From NCBI GenBank assembly GCA_021816645.1, contig JAKAXF010000048.1:1-5239 (forward strand): 5,239 nucleotides of DNA, in the 5' to 3' direction. The stretch comes from Microcaldota archaeon (lineage in GTDB: Archaea > Micrarchaeota > Micrarchaeia > Micrarchaeales > Micrarchaeaceae). The translations under genes and the position numbers were made by a program. This document shows, piece by piece, positions 1 through 4,377 of the stretch; the stretch's first letter is position 1; every line of letters begins with the position of its first letter. The notes below the pieces were generated by a model that was not told where the DNA came from, ran no database searches, and worked only from the letters and a program-made list of their open reading frames with translations.

Positions 1-7
1 CCGATCT
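1..7. other. Probable sequencing-adapter remnant, left end
   Basis: The first seven bases, CCGATCT, are the 3' end of the Illumina TruSeq adapter (which finishes GCTCTTCCGATCT). The matching adapter start is found at the other end of the window in the orientation expected for an insert ligated on both sides. Genuine sequence probably begins at base 8. A 7-base terminal inverted repeat of a linear element would look the same, but homology stops exactly where the adapter does. Confidence 0.75.
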
Positions 8-85
8 CCACTGGTATCCGAATTGGATATTCCTGATGCCGCCGCAATCGCTGCAGCATGGGATAAGAGGAAACTGCGGGCGTGA
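2..85 (+). CDS. C-terminal tail of a truncated gene, product unknown
   Basis: Only the last 27 codons are present; the gene enters from the left edge and stops at TGA 83-85. The first two codons fall within the probable adapter remnant, so about 25 are genuine. The visible part ends D-A-A-A-I-A-A-A-W-D-K-R-K-L-R-A. It carries the basic Leu-Arg-Ala tail shared by most proteins of this window, which is the main reason to accept such a short fragment as coding. Its end also resembles that of the protein at 855-998, where D-A-A is likewise followed by W-E-K-R-K-R-L-K-A. The next start codon is four bases after the stop. The function cannot be judged. The reading frame is compatible with the open frame at the right edge, so if the molecule were circular the two partial genes could be one. 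Confidence 0.65.
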   Translation, partial: RSPLVSELDIPDAAAIAAAWDKRKLRA

Positions 86-89
86 TTGC

Positions 90-638
90 ATGGACACGAT
101 GCCGGTGACCATGCGATACGGCGAGGCTTTCTGCGAATGCGGGCATCGGGCGCGTTATCATAAGTTCGGGCAGGGCGAGTGCCAGTCATGCCGGTTAAAA
201 TGCCCGCAGTTCCGCGATGTTGCCCTACGAATCGAAGACGAGTTGGCAAAATCGGTTATATTGAACAACATCGAAAAATCGATTAAGGCCGCATCGAATC
301 GCGTCTATTACCAGCAGCACAAGCCGGAACTCTTGGCTTGGCAAAAAGATTACCGCGACACCCACAAGGAGGAGAGGGCAAGACTGTGGGCCGAGTATTA
401 CGCTTCTAACAAGGCGCGATTGTTGGATAACGCAGCGGCATATCGCAAGACGCACAAGGCGCAAATTGCGGCATACCAGGGACTTCACAAGGCAGAACAT
501 GCGCAGGCGAGCCAAAGGTACCGTGACACGCACAAGGAGAAGATATCAGATATCAACAGGGAATACTACAAGGCGCACAGGGCAGAGATATTGGCCAAGA
601 AAAGGCGACCAGAAGAGAAGGAGCGACTGCGGGCATGA
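90..638 (+). CDS. Zinc-binding N-terminus fused to a Tyr/His-Lys 15-residue helical repeat protein
   Basis: This 182-residue protein has two visible parts. The N-terminus holds C15-x-C17-G-H19, H24, C31-x2-C34-x3-C38 followed by F41. It resembles the small CxCGH...H...G.C..C...F zinc-binding modules common in short bacterial, archaeal and phage proteins. Residues 73-173 form seven consecutive repeats, each beginning with Tyr and carrying His-Lys (once Asn-Lys, once His-Arg) at positions 5 and 6. Six units are 15 residues long and one is 11. Lengths of 15 and 11 are whole numbers of helical turns, so a long continuous helix with a Tyr/His/Lys face is likely. The protein ends E-K-E-R-L-R-A. I chose ATG 90 because it lies just after the previous stop and follows a GTGAT-type ribosome-binding sequence. 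The frame is open upstream to ATG 36, but that would overlap the previous gene. Nucleic-acid binding is plausible from its basic character, but this is inference. Confidence 0.85.
   Translation: MDTMPVTMRYGEAFCECGHRARYHKFGQGECQSCRLKCPQFRDVALRIEDELAKSVILNNIEKSIKAASNRVYYQQHKPELLAWQKDYRDTHKEERARLWAEYYASNKARLLDNAAAYRKTHKAQIAAYQGLHKAEHAQASQRYRDTHKEKISDINREYYKAHRAEILAKKRRPEEKERLRA
306..608 (+). repeat. Seven protein-level repeats of 15 (one of 11) residues
   Basis: Units begin at residues 73, 88, 103, 118, 129, 144 and 159 of the 90-638 protein. Their first six residues are YYQQHK, YRDTHK, YYASNK, YRKTHK, YQGLHK, YRDTHK and YYKAHR. The fourth unit (118-128) lacks four residues, about one helical turn. 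The DNA of the units has diverged much more than the protein pattern, which points to old duplications kept by selection rather than recent slippage. Confidence 0.85.
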
Positions 639-641
639 CCA

Positions 642-651
642 GCGTAGCTCA
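642..651 (+). repeat. Direct repeat copy 1 (GCGTAGCTCA), possible operator
   Basis: This perfect 10-base repeat abuts the upstream edge of the archaeal BRE at 652. Its partner is at 674-683. The two copies are 32 bases apart start to start, close to three helical turns, so they present the same DNA face on either side of the TATA box. That arrangement suits a regulator controlling access to the promoter. No regulator gene can be named. Confidence 0.6.
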
Positions 652-666
652 GATAAGCTTAAATAC
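652..666 (+). promoter_or_regulatory. Archaeal promoter: BRE plus TATA box
   Basis: GATAAGCT at 652-659 matches the archaeal BRE consensus RNWAANNW at every position and runs directly into TAAATA at 660-665, giving GATAAGCTTAAATAC. This is the same arrangement as strong archaeal promoters such as the SSV1 T6 promoter. Transcription would start about 24 to 26 bases downstream of the TATA centre, near 686-688. That is only some 17 bases before the ATG at 705, giving a short leader with a GTGA ribosome-binding site. It lies in the longest gap between genes and is the only convincing promoter in the window, so it probably drives the genes from 705 onward. Confidence 0.75.
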
Positions 667-673
667 CTTTAAT

Positions 674-683
674 GCGTAGCTCA
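674..683 (+). repeat. Direct repeat copy 2 (GCGTAGCTCA), possible operator
   Basis: This is the second perfect copy of the repeat at 642-651. It lies between the TATA box and the expected transcription start, where a bound protein would block transcription-factor assembly or initiation. With copy 1 it brackets the promoter symmetrically. Confidence 0.6.
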
Positions 684-704
684 ATCGTGACAGTGAAGAT
701 GAAC

Positions 705-845
705 ATGGCTGACAAAAAGCGCATAAGGCGCACAAAGGATATTGACAGGATGATAGCCGGTCTTGAAGACGTGGCGCTGGCGGGGGCCGGCGCAATGGCG
801 GCGACCGGAGTCGGTGCTGGACTGATTGGTGCTTTGAGAGCTTAG
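705..845 (+). CDS. Small glycine/alanine-rich putative membrane peptide
   Basis: This 46-residue peptide is the first gene after the promoter. A strongly basic N-terminus (K-K-R-I-R-R-T-K near residues 3 to 11) is followed by a hydrophobic stretch of about 22 residues rich in Gly and Ala. Its spaced glycines resemble a glycine-zipper membrane helix. The charge pattern suggests the basic end stays in the cytoplasm. It ends L-R-A before TAG, so it keeps the shared tail although the next gene does not overlap it. Two in-frame starts exist, ATG 699 and ATG 705. I chose 705 because GTGA at 693-696 is eight bases before it but only two before 699, and because C-ATGG is the start context of several neighbours. 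I do not recognise the family. A small viral membrane protein is possible. Confidence 0.75.
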   Translation: MADKKRIRRTKDIDRMIAGLEDVALAGAGAMAATGVGAGLIGALRA

Positions 846-850
846 GTGAT
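844..850 (+). promoter_or_regulatory. Shine-Dalgarno AGGTGAT overlapping the upstream stop codon
   Basis: AGGTGAT is complementary to the archaeal 16S rRNA 3' end and lies four bases before ATG 855. Its first two bases are the last two of the TAG stop of the previous gene. It is the best example of the second start type in the window, consensus GTGATNGGCATGG, also seen with small changes before 90, 1003 and 2380. Confidence 0.75.
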
Positions 851-854
851 TGGC

Positions 855-998
855 ATGGCGAAGATATACATACCGGGATATGTCCGTAAGAACGGGAACC
901 GTGTCGAGGGTCACTATCGGGAGATGACGGAAACGAAGTCTGTACGTTCTGACGCCGCGACGAGGGGTTGGGAGAAGAGGAAGAGGCTGAAGGCGTGA
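855..998 (+). CDS. Small basic protein with a G-Y-V-R-K-N-G...V-x-G-H-Y-R motif
   Basis: This 47-residue basic protein has a central G-Y-V-R-K-N-G, then V-E-G-H-Y-R. It resembles a short pattern (G-Y-x-R-K/D-G-x-x-V-x-x-H/Y-x-R) seen in many small bacterial, archaeal and phage hypothetical proteins, sometimes near structural genes. I recall this as a pattern only, and it has no firm function. The C-terminus, W-E-K-R-K-R-L-K-A, is the shared tail in an extended form and resembles the end of the truncated protein at 2-85. The start is fixed by AGGTGAT four bases upstream. The stop is followed by the next ATG after four bases. Confidence 0.8.
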   Translation: MAKIYIPGYVRKNGNRVEGHYREMTETKSVRSDAATRGWEKRKRLKA

Positions 999-1002
999 TG
1001 GC

Positions 1003-1272
1003 ATGGGCATAAGATTACTGCCAAAGGTCAGGATGAAGGGAGGGAAGAAGGTCTATTACTTTGACGAGAGGCTGTCGCAGCTCAGGAACGTCAAGGATCC
1101 CTACGACCACATAGACCTGGAAAGCGACGAGCGCGATGCCATCGAATATATGGCCGGCCAGCCGGTTGAGGTCGGCGAAAAGATGCCGGAGATGAAGGTC
1201 GTAGACCTGCCTTTCAGGGAAGCGGATCTGGCGATGAGGATCAGCGAGAGGGAGCGGAAGTTGCATTCGTAA
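1003..1272 (+). CDS. Conserved-looking small protein with a F-D-E-R-L-x-Q-L-R-N-V motif
   Basis: This 89-residue protein has a short basic N-terminal strand, Y-Y-F-D-E-R-L-S-Q-L-R-N-V around residues 22 to 34, then D-P-Y-D-H-I-D-L and an acidic helical second half. F/I-D-E-R-L-x-x-L-R-N-V-x-x-P followed by an I-D/E-L/F strand is, as I recall, a recurring pattern in small archaeal and prophage hypothetical proteins without a known function. The C-terminus reads R-K-L-H-S, a diverged form of the shared tail, although the stop is TAA and the next gene starts 17 bases later. I chose ATG 1003 because nearby GTG and ATG codons at 995 and 998 stop within a few codons. GTGAT at 995-999 would serve as its ribosome-binding site. 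Confidence 0.85.
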   Translation: MGIRLLPKVRMKGGKKVYYFDERLSQLRNVKDPYDHIDLESDERDAIEYMAGQPVEVGEKMPEMKVVDLPFREADLAMRISERERKLHS

Positions 1273-1279
1273 ATGATAC

Positions 1280-1284
1280 GGTGA
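1280..1284 (+). promoter_or_regulatory. Shine-Dalgarno GGTGA opening a new translation unit
   Basis: GGTGA lies four bases before ATG 1289, in a 16-base gap after the TAA stop of the preceding gene. It begins a run of four genes joined by ATGA overlaps, ending at 2371. Confidence 0.7.
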
Positions 1285-1288
1285 GACA

Positions 1289-1618
1289 ATGAAATGCGAA
1301 TGTGGAAGCGGAGAACTTGCACATGTGCTTAACAAGGACGGGACGCTGGGCAAGTGCCTCGAAGACGGATGCAAATGCAAGAGATACAAGCGAGATGAGC
1401 CCTATGAAGTCTATTATACTGCAGAACAAATTACCGCCAACATGCCATCTGAATTCATCGGCAAATACGCTACGCAAGCGGAAGCTGAGAGGGCTGCGAC
1501 ATTGGCGAGCGAACGCGTTACATATGGTGAGATAAACATATACAACACCAAGACGAAGAAGAGCTATGAGTACTGGCCTTCTTACAAGAGAAAGAAAGGC
1601 AAAAGGATGAGAGCATGA
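1289..1618 (+). CDS. Zinc-binding protein with an N-terminal CxCG-H-C-CxC module
   Basis: This 109-residue protein starts with a Cys/His module: C3-x-C5-G, H12, C23, C28-x-C30, then R-Y-K-R. The six ligand-type residues and the aromatic after the last Cys follow the same general plan as the modules at 90 and 2255, so zinc binding is likely. The rest (about residues 38-109) alternates predicted strands and a helix rich in Ala and Glu (around 60-75), ends in Tyr- and Lys-rich sequence, and is not recognised. The tail is K-R-M-R-A. Residues 1-35 are matched by the separate 38-residue gene at 2255 at 27 of 35 positions, with close DNA similarity too, so one arose from the other fairly recently. 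The gene overlaps the next by ATGA at 1615-1618. Confidence 0.85.
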   Translation: MKCECGSGELAHVLNKDGTLGKCLEDGCKCKRYKRDEPYEVYYTAEQITANMPSEFIGKYATQAEAERAATLASERVTYGEINIYNTKTKKSYEYWPSYKRKKGKRMRA

Positions 1619-2061
1619 CCATAGAAAGGTTCGCAGGTTACAACACTGGCTACGGATATATAGTTGGCGGAGGGTACTCCGGCTATACTGACGAACTCGA
1701 TAAAGAAGTCATGAAGGCTGCTAGGTTCCTGGAGCGCAAATTCAAGCATCCGGTAATCATCCGTTTCAACTCCGATCGGAAATCTGGCGGAGCCTTCCTT
1801 AAGGGAAGGGACGACGCTTCAGTGCAGCTAGGCGCAGAGTATGACACGAAGAAAATACGCTACGTAGCCGGCCTTGATACTGCGCTGATGAAAGAGGAGC
1901 ATATAAGAAATAACAAGCCATACAGGACTATTATCGAGGATTGGCATGATGATAGGGTATACAGACATTTCAAGACGCTGAACGAGGCGGAGGACTGGCT
2001 GATGGCCGTGATAAAGAAGGAGAAGGTTAGCGATTATCTGAGGGAGAAGATGAGATCATGA
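1615..2061 (+). CDS. Hypothetical protein with a Gly/Tyr-rich N-terminus
   Basis: This 148-residue protein is not recognised. The N-terminal 25 residues are rich in Gly and Tyr (G-Y-N-T-G-Y-G-Y, then G-G-G-Y-S-G-Y) and look flexible or like a glycine loop. An amphipathic helix (about 29-43) then leads to a strand, V-I-I-R-F-N-S-D, typical of a mixed alpha/beta fold. The second half contains W-H-D-D-R-V-Y-R-H-F and a closing helix, L-N-E-A-E-D-W-L-M-A-V-I-K-K. It has no Cys motif and no membrane segment. It starts at ATG 1615 inside the previous stop (ATGA). The purine-rich run AAAAGGATGAGA just upstream can act as ribosome-binding site. It ends R-E-K-M-R-S, the Ser form of the shared tail. 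Confidence 0.85.
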   Translation: MTIERFAGYNTGYGYIVGGGYSGYTDELDKEVMKAARFLERKFKHPVIIRFNSDRKSGGAFLKGRDDASVQLGAEYDTKKIRYVAGLDTALMKEEHIRNNKPYRTIIEDWHDDRVYRHFKTLNEAEDWLMAVIKKEKVSDYLREKMRS

Positions 2062-2258
2062 AAGAAAAAAAGAGTTATGATTTGGATGATGCGATAGCCG
2101 CACAATACACGTTAGAACCGATGAAGTGCAGGAAGTGCAAGGAGATCGGATACACAACGTACCATAAATACGTGGACGATGCCAAGTGCGCAAAGTGTGG
2201 CGCATGGCAGTCGGAATACACTAAAAAGGGAGAACGCAGAAAGAGGTTGAGATCATGA
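2058..2258 (+). CDS. Small zinc-ribbon protein
   Basis: This 66-residue protein has an acidic, helical N-terminus (about residues 1-20) followed by two knuckles, C24-R-K-C27 and C44-A-K-C47, separated by 16 residues including Y-T-T-Y-H-K-Y. This is a classic treble-clef or zinc-ribbon layout, expected to bind one zinc and often nucleic acid or a protein partner. The C-terminus is basic and ends K-R-L-R-S. It is translationally coupled to the gene before (ATGA at 2058) and the gene after (ATGA at 2255). Its specific role cannot be inferred. Confidence 0.85.
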   Translation: MKEKKSYDLDDAIAAQYTLEPMKCRKCKEIGYTTYHKYVDDAKCAKCGAWQSEYTKKGERRKRLRS

Positions 2259-2371
2259 ACTGCGAATGCGGAAGCGGAAGACTTAAACACAGGCTCAACA
2301 AGGACGGCACGCGTGGCGGATGCCTCGAAGACTGGTGCAAATGCAGGAGATACAAGCGGAGGAAAACGTAG
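2255..2371 (+). CDS. 38-residue stand-alone paralogue of the 1289 zinc module
   Basis: This 38-residue protein consists of the Cys/His module alone: C3-x-C5-G-S-G, H12, L-N-K-D-G-T, C23-L-E-D, C28-K-C30, R-Y-K-R. It matches residues 1-35 of the protein at 1289 at 27 of 35 positions, including every putative zinc ligand, and many codons are identical. Conservation of all ligands in so short a frame, plus an ATGA overlap with the upstream gene, makes it a real gene. It is one of only two complete proteins here without the Leu-Arg-Ala/Ser tail, ending Y-K-R-R-K-T. It may be a single-domain regulator, or a competitor of the larger paralogue; this is inference. Confidence 0.85.
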   Translation: MNCECGSGRLKHRLNKDGTRGGCLEDWCKCRRYKRRKT

Positions 2372-2379
2372 TGATCGGC
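2371..2379 (+). promoter_or_regulatory. Ribosome-binding site GTGATCGGC deciding the start at 2380
   Basis: GTGATC matches the archaeal Shine-Dalgarno core and lies three bases before ATG 2380. The block GTGATCGGCATGG repeats the start context before 855. It shows that the gene begins at 2380, not at the in-frame ATG 2320, which would lie inside the preceding gene. Confidence 0.65.
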
Positions 2380-2532
2380 ATGGGCATAACGATTCATTGG
2401 GATGGCACGACAAAAAAGAAAAACCTGGCGGGAATGGATGTTTATACCCCTGCAGAGGGGGATAGCTTCATAGAGCACGTGGGCGACAAAAAGAAGGACG
2501 ATAAGACGAAAGGCAAAAGGCTGAGAGCATGA
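2380..2532 (+). CDS. Small hypothetical protein, 50 residues
   Basis: This 50-residue protein opens with a short strand-like segment, M-G-I-T-I-H-W-D-G, and continues to G-M-D-V-Y-T-P-A-E-G-D-S-F-I-E-H-V. It ends in a Lys/Asp-rich tail closing K-G-K-R-L-R-A. No Cys motif, membrane segment or recognised family is visible. The start at 2380 is supported by GTGATCGGC immediately upstream. The end overlaps the next gene by ATGA within an exact copy of AGGCTGAGAGCATGA. It begins the second short translation unit after the 1289-2371 run. Confidence 0.75.
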   Translation: MGITIHWDGTTKKKNLAGMDVYTPAEGDSFIEHVGDKKKDDKTKGKRLRA

Positions 2533-2714
2533 CGACGCAACAATTCGAGTATACCAGGAGGATCATAGCCAACGAGTTGGTGGCCATAGAGAAGCAGATA
2601 GCCGCATTGCAGCCGCAGGAGAGGGCGTACTTCATGCCGCTGTACTTGGACGTGCAGAGGCACCTGAACGACATGCGGTTGCAGCTCATTAGGGAGGGGC
2701 GGCTCAGGGCCTGA
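2529..2714 (+). CDS. Small all-helical, probably coiled-coil protein
   Basis: This 61-residue protein is predicted almost wholly alpha-helical. A helix from about residue 5 to 28 (I-I-A-N-E-L-V-A-I-E-K-Q-I-A-A-L) has spaced hydrophobics typical of a coiled coil. After Q-P-Q-E-R comes a second helix with Y-L-D-V-Q-R-H-L-N-D-M-R-L-Q-L-I. A helical hairpin that oligomerises is the simplest model. It ends G-R-L-R-A although the next gene starts 12 bases after the stop, so here the shared tail is not part of a stop/start overlap. Its leucine codon in the tail, CTC, also breaks the DNA consensus while preserving the peptide. No family is recognised. Confidence 0.8.
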   Translation: MTTQQFEYTRRIIANELVAIEKQIAALQPQERAYFMPLYLDVQRHLNDMRLQLIREGRLRA

Positions 2715-2718
2715 CGCG

Positions 2719-2725
2719 GCGATCC
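2719..2725 (+). promoter_or_regulatory. Ribosome-binding site GCGATCC before 2727
   Basis: GCGATCC resembles GGTGATCC, the complement of the archaeal 16S rRNA 3' end, and lies one base before ATG 2727. The spacing is tight, so it supports the start only moderately. It opens the unit 2727-3402. Confidence 0.45.
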
Positions 2726-2726
2726 A

Positions 2727-2897
2727 ATGGGCAAAACATTCGAAAAAGAGCTGAAGAAGCGCGGCGGGGCGCTCAGGTGGCGGACCCGCGATCTGGGCAA
2801 CGGGCTGTTCCAGCGGATTGCCATAACGAAGCTGCCCGGTCCGAGGGGAGGGCACACGCTCGCGGAGGAACCGCAGAAAAAGAGGTTGAGGTCATGA
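2727..2897 (+). CDS. Small basic protein with a G-P-R-G-G-H-T motif
   Basis: This 56-residue basic protein has an N-terminal helix (F-E-K-E-L-K-K-R), then W-R-T-R-D-L-G-N-G-L-F-Q-R-I-A-I-T-K, which looks like two strands. It continues to L-P-G-P-R-G-G-H-T-L-A-E-E-P and ends K-K-R-L-R-S. The G-P-R-G-G-x-T turn after a strand recalls small prokaryotic hypothetical proteins with K/E-G-P-R-G-G-R-T-V ends, but I cannot name a function. Continuous codons from ATG 2727 to an ATGA overlap at 2894, with the shared tail in the right frame, support it as a gene. An alternative frame starting at 2777 exists here but belongs to an upstream extension of the next gene. Confidence 0.8.
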   Translation: MGKTFEKELKKRGGALRWRTRDLGNGLFQRIAITKLPGPRGGHTLAEEPQKKRLRS

Positions 2898-3301
2898 GTA
2901 AGACGAAGGAAACAAAGGAAGAGAAAGAGGCGCGCCTGCATGGTTGCGGCCGGTTCAACCAGGGCGATTCATATACGACAGACGCTGGCGAAGCGCTGAA
3001 AATGTATAGTAAAGGCCAGTTGTTGGTGCCACTTGGCATAGCAAATGACCGCATAGACATGGCCCGCGAATACCAAAGGCAGCTTGACATAAAGAAGGAA
3101 AGGGAGGCGGACGGCACTGGAAGCTGGCAGGAAGCTGTCGCGGCATTGGAGACCGAGAAGGAGATAGAGGACGACCCGGAGGTAAAGGAGTTCATGGATG
3201 AAAGAGCTCCTGAGGGTTTCACGTCGTTCAACGCGAACACGCAGATAGAGGACAGAACACCGTCGAAAAGGAAGCACGACGAGAAGAAGCTGAGGGCATG
3301 A
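2894..3301 (+). CDS. Hydrophilic charged hypothetical protein, 135 residues
   Basis: This protein begins with a Lys/Glu-rich segment (T-K-E-T-K-E-E-K-E-A-R), followed by a more ordered region with N-Q-G-D-S-Y-T-T-D-A-G-E-A-L and L-L-V-P-L-G-I-A. It then has a long helical, charged stretch (about residues 55-105) and a basic end, H-D-E-K-K-L-R-A. There is one isolated Cys (C18) and no membrane segment. The frame is open upstream to 2777, but ATG 2894 is chosen because it overlaps the previous stop as ATGA directly after AGGTTGAGGTC, the standard junction of this array. No family is recognised. A scaffold- or adaptor-like role would be a guess. Confidence 0.8.
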   Translation: MSKTKETKEEKEARLHGCGRFNQGDSYTTDAGEALKMYSKGQLLVPLGIANDRIDMAREYQRQLDIKKEREADGTGSWQEAVAALETEKEIEDDPEVKEFMDERAPEGFTSFNANTQIEDRTPSKRKHDEKKLRA

Positions 3302-3402
3302 CGCCGCGAGTGTGCCCGAAGTGCAAGTCGGTGTACTTGGACAGGGAGAAGACTCTCAACTACGATTGGCACGCTACGCATAGGAAGCTCGTAAGGGTGT
3401 AA
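3298..3402 (+). CDS. 34-residue zinc-finger peptide
   Basis: This 34-residue peptide contains C6-P-K-C9-K-S and later H25-A-T-H28, giving a CxxC...HxxH set suited to one zinc. The stretch C-P-K-C-K-S-V-Y-L-D-R-E-K resembles the widespread C-P-K/R-C-x-S-P-Y-W-D-x-P-R knuckle of small archaeal and bacterial zinc-finger proteins. It starts inside the previous stop (ATGA at 3298) and ends L-V-R-V before TAA, so it lacks the exact shared tail. Being this short, its evidence is the Cys/His pattern, the coupling, and the absence of any other gene filling this stretch. Confidence 0.75.
   Translation: MTPRVCPKCKSVYLDREKTLNYDWHATHRKLVRV
3395..3399 (+). promoter_or_regulatory. Shine-Dalgarno GGGTG before 3407
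   Basis: GGGTG lies seven bases before ATG 3407, within the last codons of the previous gene. It opens the four-gene unit 3407-4903. The A/T-rich bases at 3400-3407 look TATA-like but are too close to the ATG to act as its promoter. Confidence 0.5.
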
Positions 3403-3406
3403 AATA

Positions 3407-3991
3407 ATGTCCGAACTGACGCCCGAGGAGCGTGCACGGCTGTACAGTATGCCCACGGCAACCGAGGTTGCGACCAAGCTAAGTGAGCAGCGCGAGCCGT
3501 TGATGGACGCTCTCAAAGCTGCCGGTATGACGCCACGAGAGCTGGCGCAGCAGGTCAAAAACAAGTTACGGCGCATAGACCGGTATCATTACGTTTGGTG
3601 CGACGACAATATGCCTGCCCACGGCGTGGAGGACCTGACGCTGGGCGACAACGCACTCAACTTCCGCACCGAGACGTTTGGCCGTCGCGAGTATATGCCT
3701 GGCACTGGGAAATTCCGTGGCACGCCACGCACGTTCGTTACCCTGCCGCCGAACTGGTTGCGAGCGCAAAACGAGATAGACCCCGATGTTGCAGATGCCA
3801 TAATGTCGCTGGTCGCATCCAAAGGCCGGCAGATGCAAATTGCACCCGGCCATTACGTTACAGCTATACCGGTCGAAGATTGGGATGCGCTGATGAACCG
3901 CCGTATCGGCGTGAAGTGGACAATCCCACACTCGGAGTTTTTCAGATTGTTGAAGATGCACAAGGAGAATCCGGAGAGGCTGAGAGCATGA
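3407..3991 (+). CDS. 194-residue protein with a possible N-terminal helix-turn-helix
   Basis: This is the largest complete gene here. The N-terminus (about residues 28-54: L-M-D-A-L-K-A-A-G-M-T-P-R-E-L-A-Q-Q-V-K-N-K-L) has the A-G-M-T-x-x-E-L-A core of a helix-turn-helix. It resembles the N-terminal DNA-binding region of some phage small-terminase-like proteins, followed as in those by a variable strand and then D-N-A-L-N-F-R-T-E-T-F-G. That resemblance is weak and no other terminase evidence exists, so it stays a suggestion. The middle has T-F-V-T-L-P-P-N-W-L and the end a helical segment, F-F-R-L-L-K-M-H-K-E-N-P-E-R-L-R-A with the shared tail. It starts from GGGTG seven bases upstream and is coupled to the next gene by ATGA at 3988. 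Confidence 0.85.
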   Translation: MSELTPEERARLYSMPTATEVATKLSEQREPLMDALKAAGMTPRELAQQVKNKLRRIDRYHYVWCDDNMPAHGVEDLTLGDNALNFRTETFGRREYMPGTGKFRGTPRTFVTLPPNWLRAQNEIDPDVADAIMSLVASKGRQMQIAPGHYVTAIPVEDWDALMNRRIGVKWTIPHSEFFRLLKMHKENPERLRA

Positions 3992-4377
3992 ACCGCCATC
4001 AATGCCACGATTGCGGGGTGCTGGAGGGCGAGCTGCACCATACGGGCTGCGACCAGGAACGTTGCCCGAACTGCGGCGGCCAAGCCATCTCCTGCGGCTG
4101 CACCGATGGACAATACCATAGCAAACCCAGAATCCCGTATACGGTCAAGCCCCTACTTTGCGAGATGTGCGGCAAGCTGTGGCCCGCCTTGTTCATGGCC
4201 AAAGAATGGGATCGCTATGTGCCTCCAGACCTTCAGAACGCGGTCCTGTGTAAGAGATGCTACAACAGGGTAAAGAAGCTTTATCCCAATGGTTGGAAGG
4301 CCGCGGAGGAACCCAAAATTTCAGCCGTGGCGAGGGAAACGGACGAACGGACGCGATCGAAGAGGCTGAGAGCATGA
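3988..4377 (+). CDS. Double zinc-finger protein
   Basis: This 129-residue protein carries two Cys-rich modules. The first, residues 6-38, is C6-x2-C9-G-V, H17-H18, G-C21, E24, C26-P-x-C29-G-G-Q, C36-G-C38. It matches a small zinc-binding pattern (C-x-x-C-G-V...H-H-x-G-C-D-x-E-x-C-P-x-C-G-G-Q...C-x-C) that I recall from many bacterial, archaeal and phage hypothetical proteins. The second, residues 58-91, has C58-E-M-C61-G-K, W-D-R-Y-V-P-P-D-L-Q and L-C88-K-R-C91-Y, a common phage-type knuckle pair. The basic C-terminus closes S-K-R-L-R-A. A larger frame opens at 3595, but ATG 3988, overlapping the previous stop after AGGCTGAGAGC, is the coupled start. Nucleic-acid or protein binding is likely; the exact role is unknown. 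Confidence 0.9.
   Translation: MNRHQCHDCGVLEGELHHTGCDQERCPNCGGQAISCGCTDGQYHSKPRIPYTVKPLLCEMCGKLWPALFMAKEWDRYVPPDLQNAVLCKRCYNRVKKLYPNGWKAAEEPKISAVARETDERTRSKRLRA

Noticed and set aside
36..89. Upstream start at ATG 36 for the 90-638 gene
   Set aside because: It overlaps the end of the preceding gene, whose terminal tail matches the rest of the array, and ATG 90 sits correctly after that stop.
635..679. A 14-codon frame starting in the ATGA after the 90-638 gene
   Set aside because: It runs through the BRE/TATA promoter and both direct repeats, has no ribosome site of its own beyond the junction repeat, and shows no recognisable feature. It is more likely a relict start than a gene.
642..690. 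GTAGCTCAG resembling the start of a tRNA D-arm
   Set aside because: No matching GAGC strand, anticodon stem, T-arm or acceptor stem follows either copy, so no tRNA can be folded.
1653..1662. TATA-like GGATATATAG inside the 1615 gene
   Set aside because: There is no BRE match upstream, it lies within coding sequence, and no gene starts at a suitable distance downstream.
3399..3406. TATA-like TAAAATAA before the 3407 gene
   Set aside because: Transcription would begin about 20 bases inside the gene, so it cannot be its promoter.
2773..3576. Long open frame of 267 codons on the minus strand
   Set aside because: It lies opposite four coupled + strand genes with good starts and junctions. Its translation is rich in Ser, Arg and Cys in a low-complexity way typical of an antisense shadow.
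3595..3987. Upstream extension of the 3988 zinc-finger gene
   Set aside because: It would overlap most of the 3407-3991 gene in another frame. The ATGA-coupled ATG at 3988 with a ribosome-binding junction is the consistent start.
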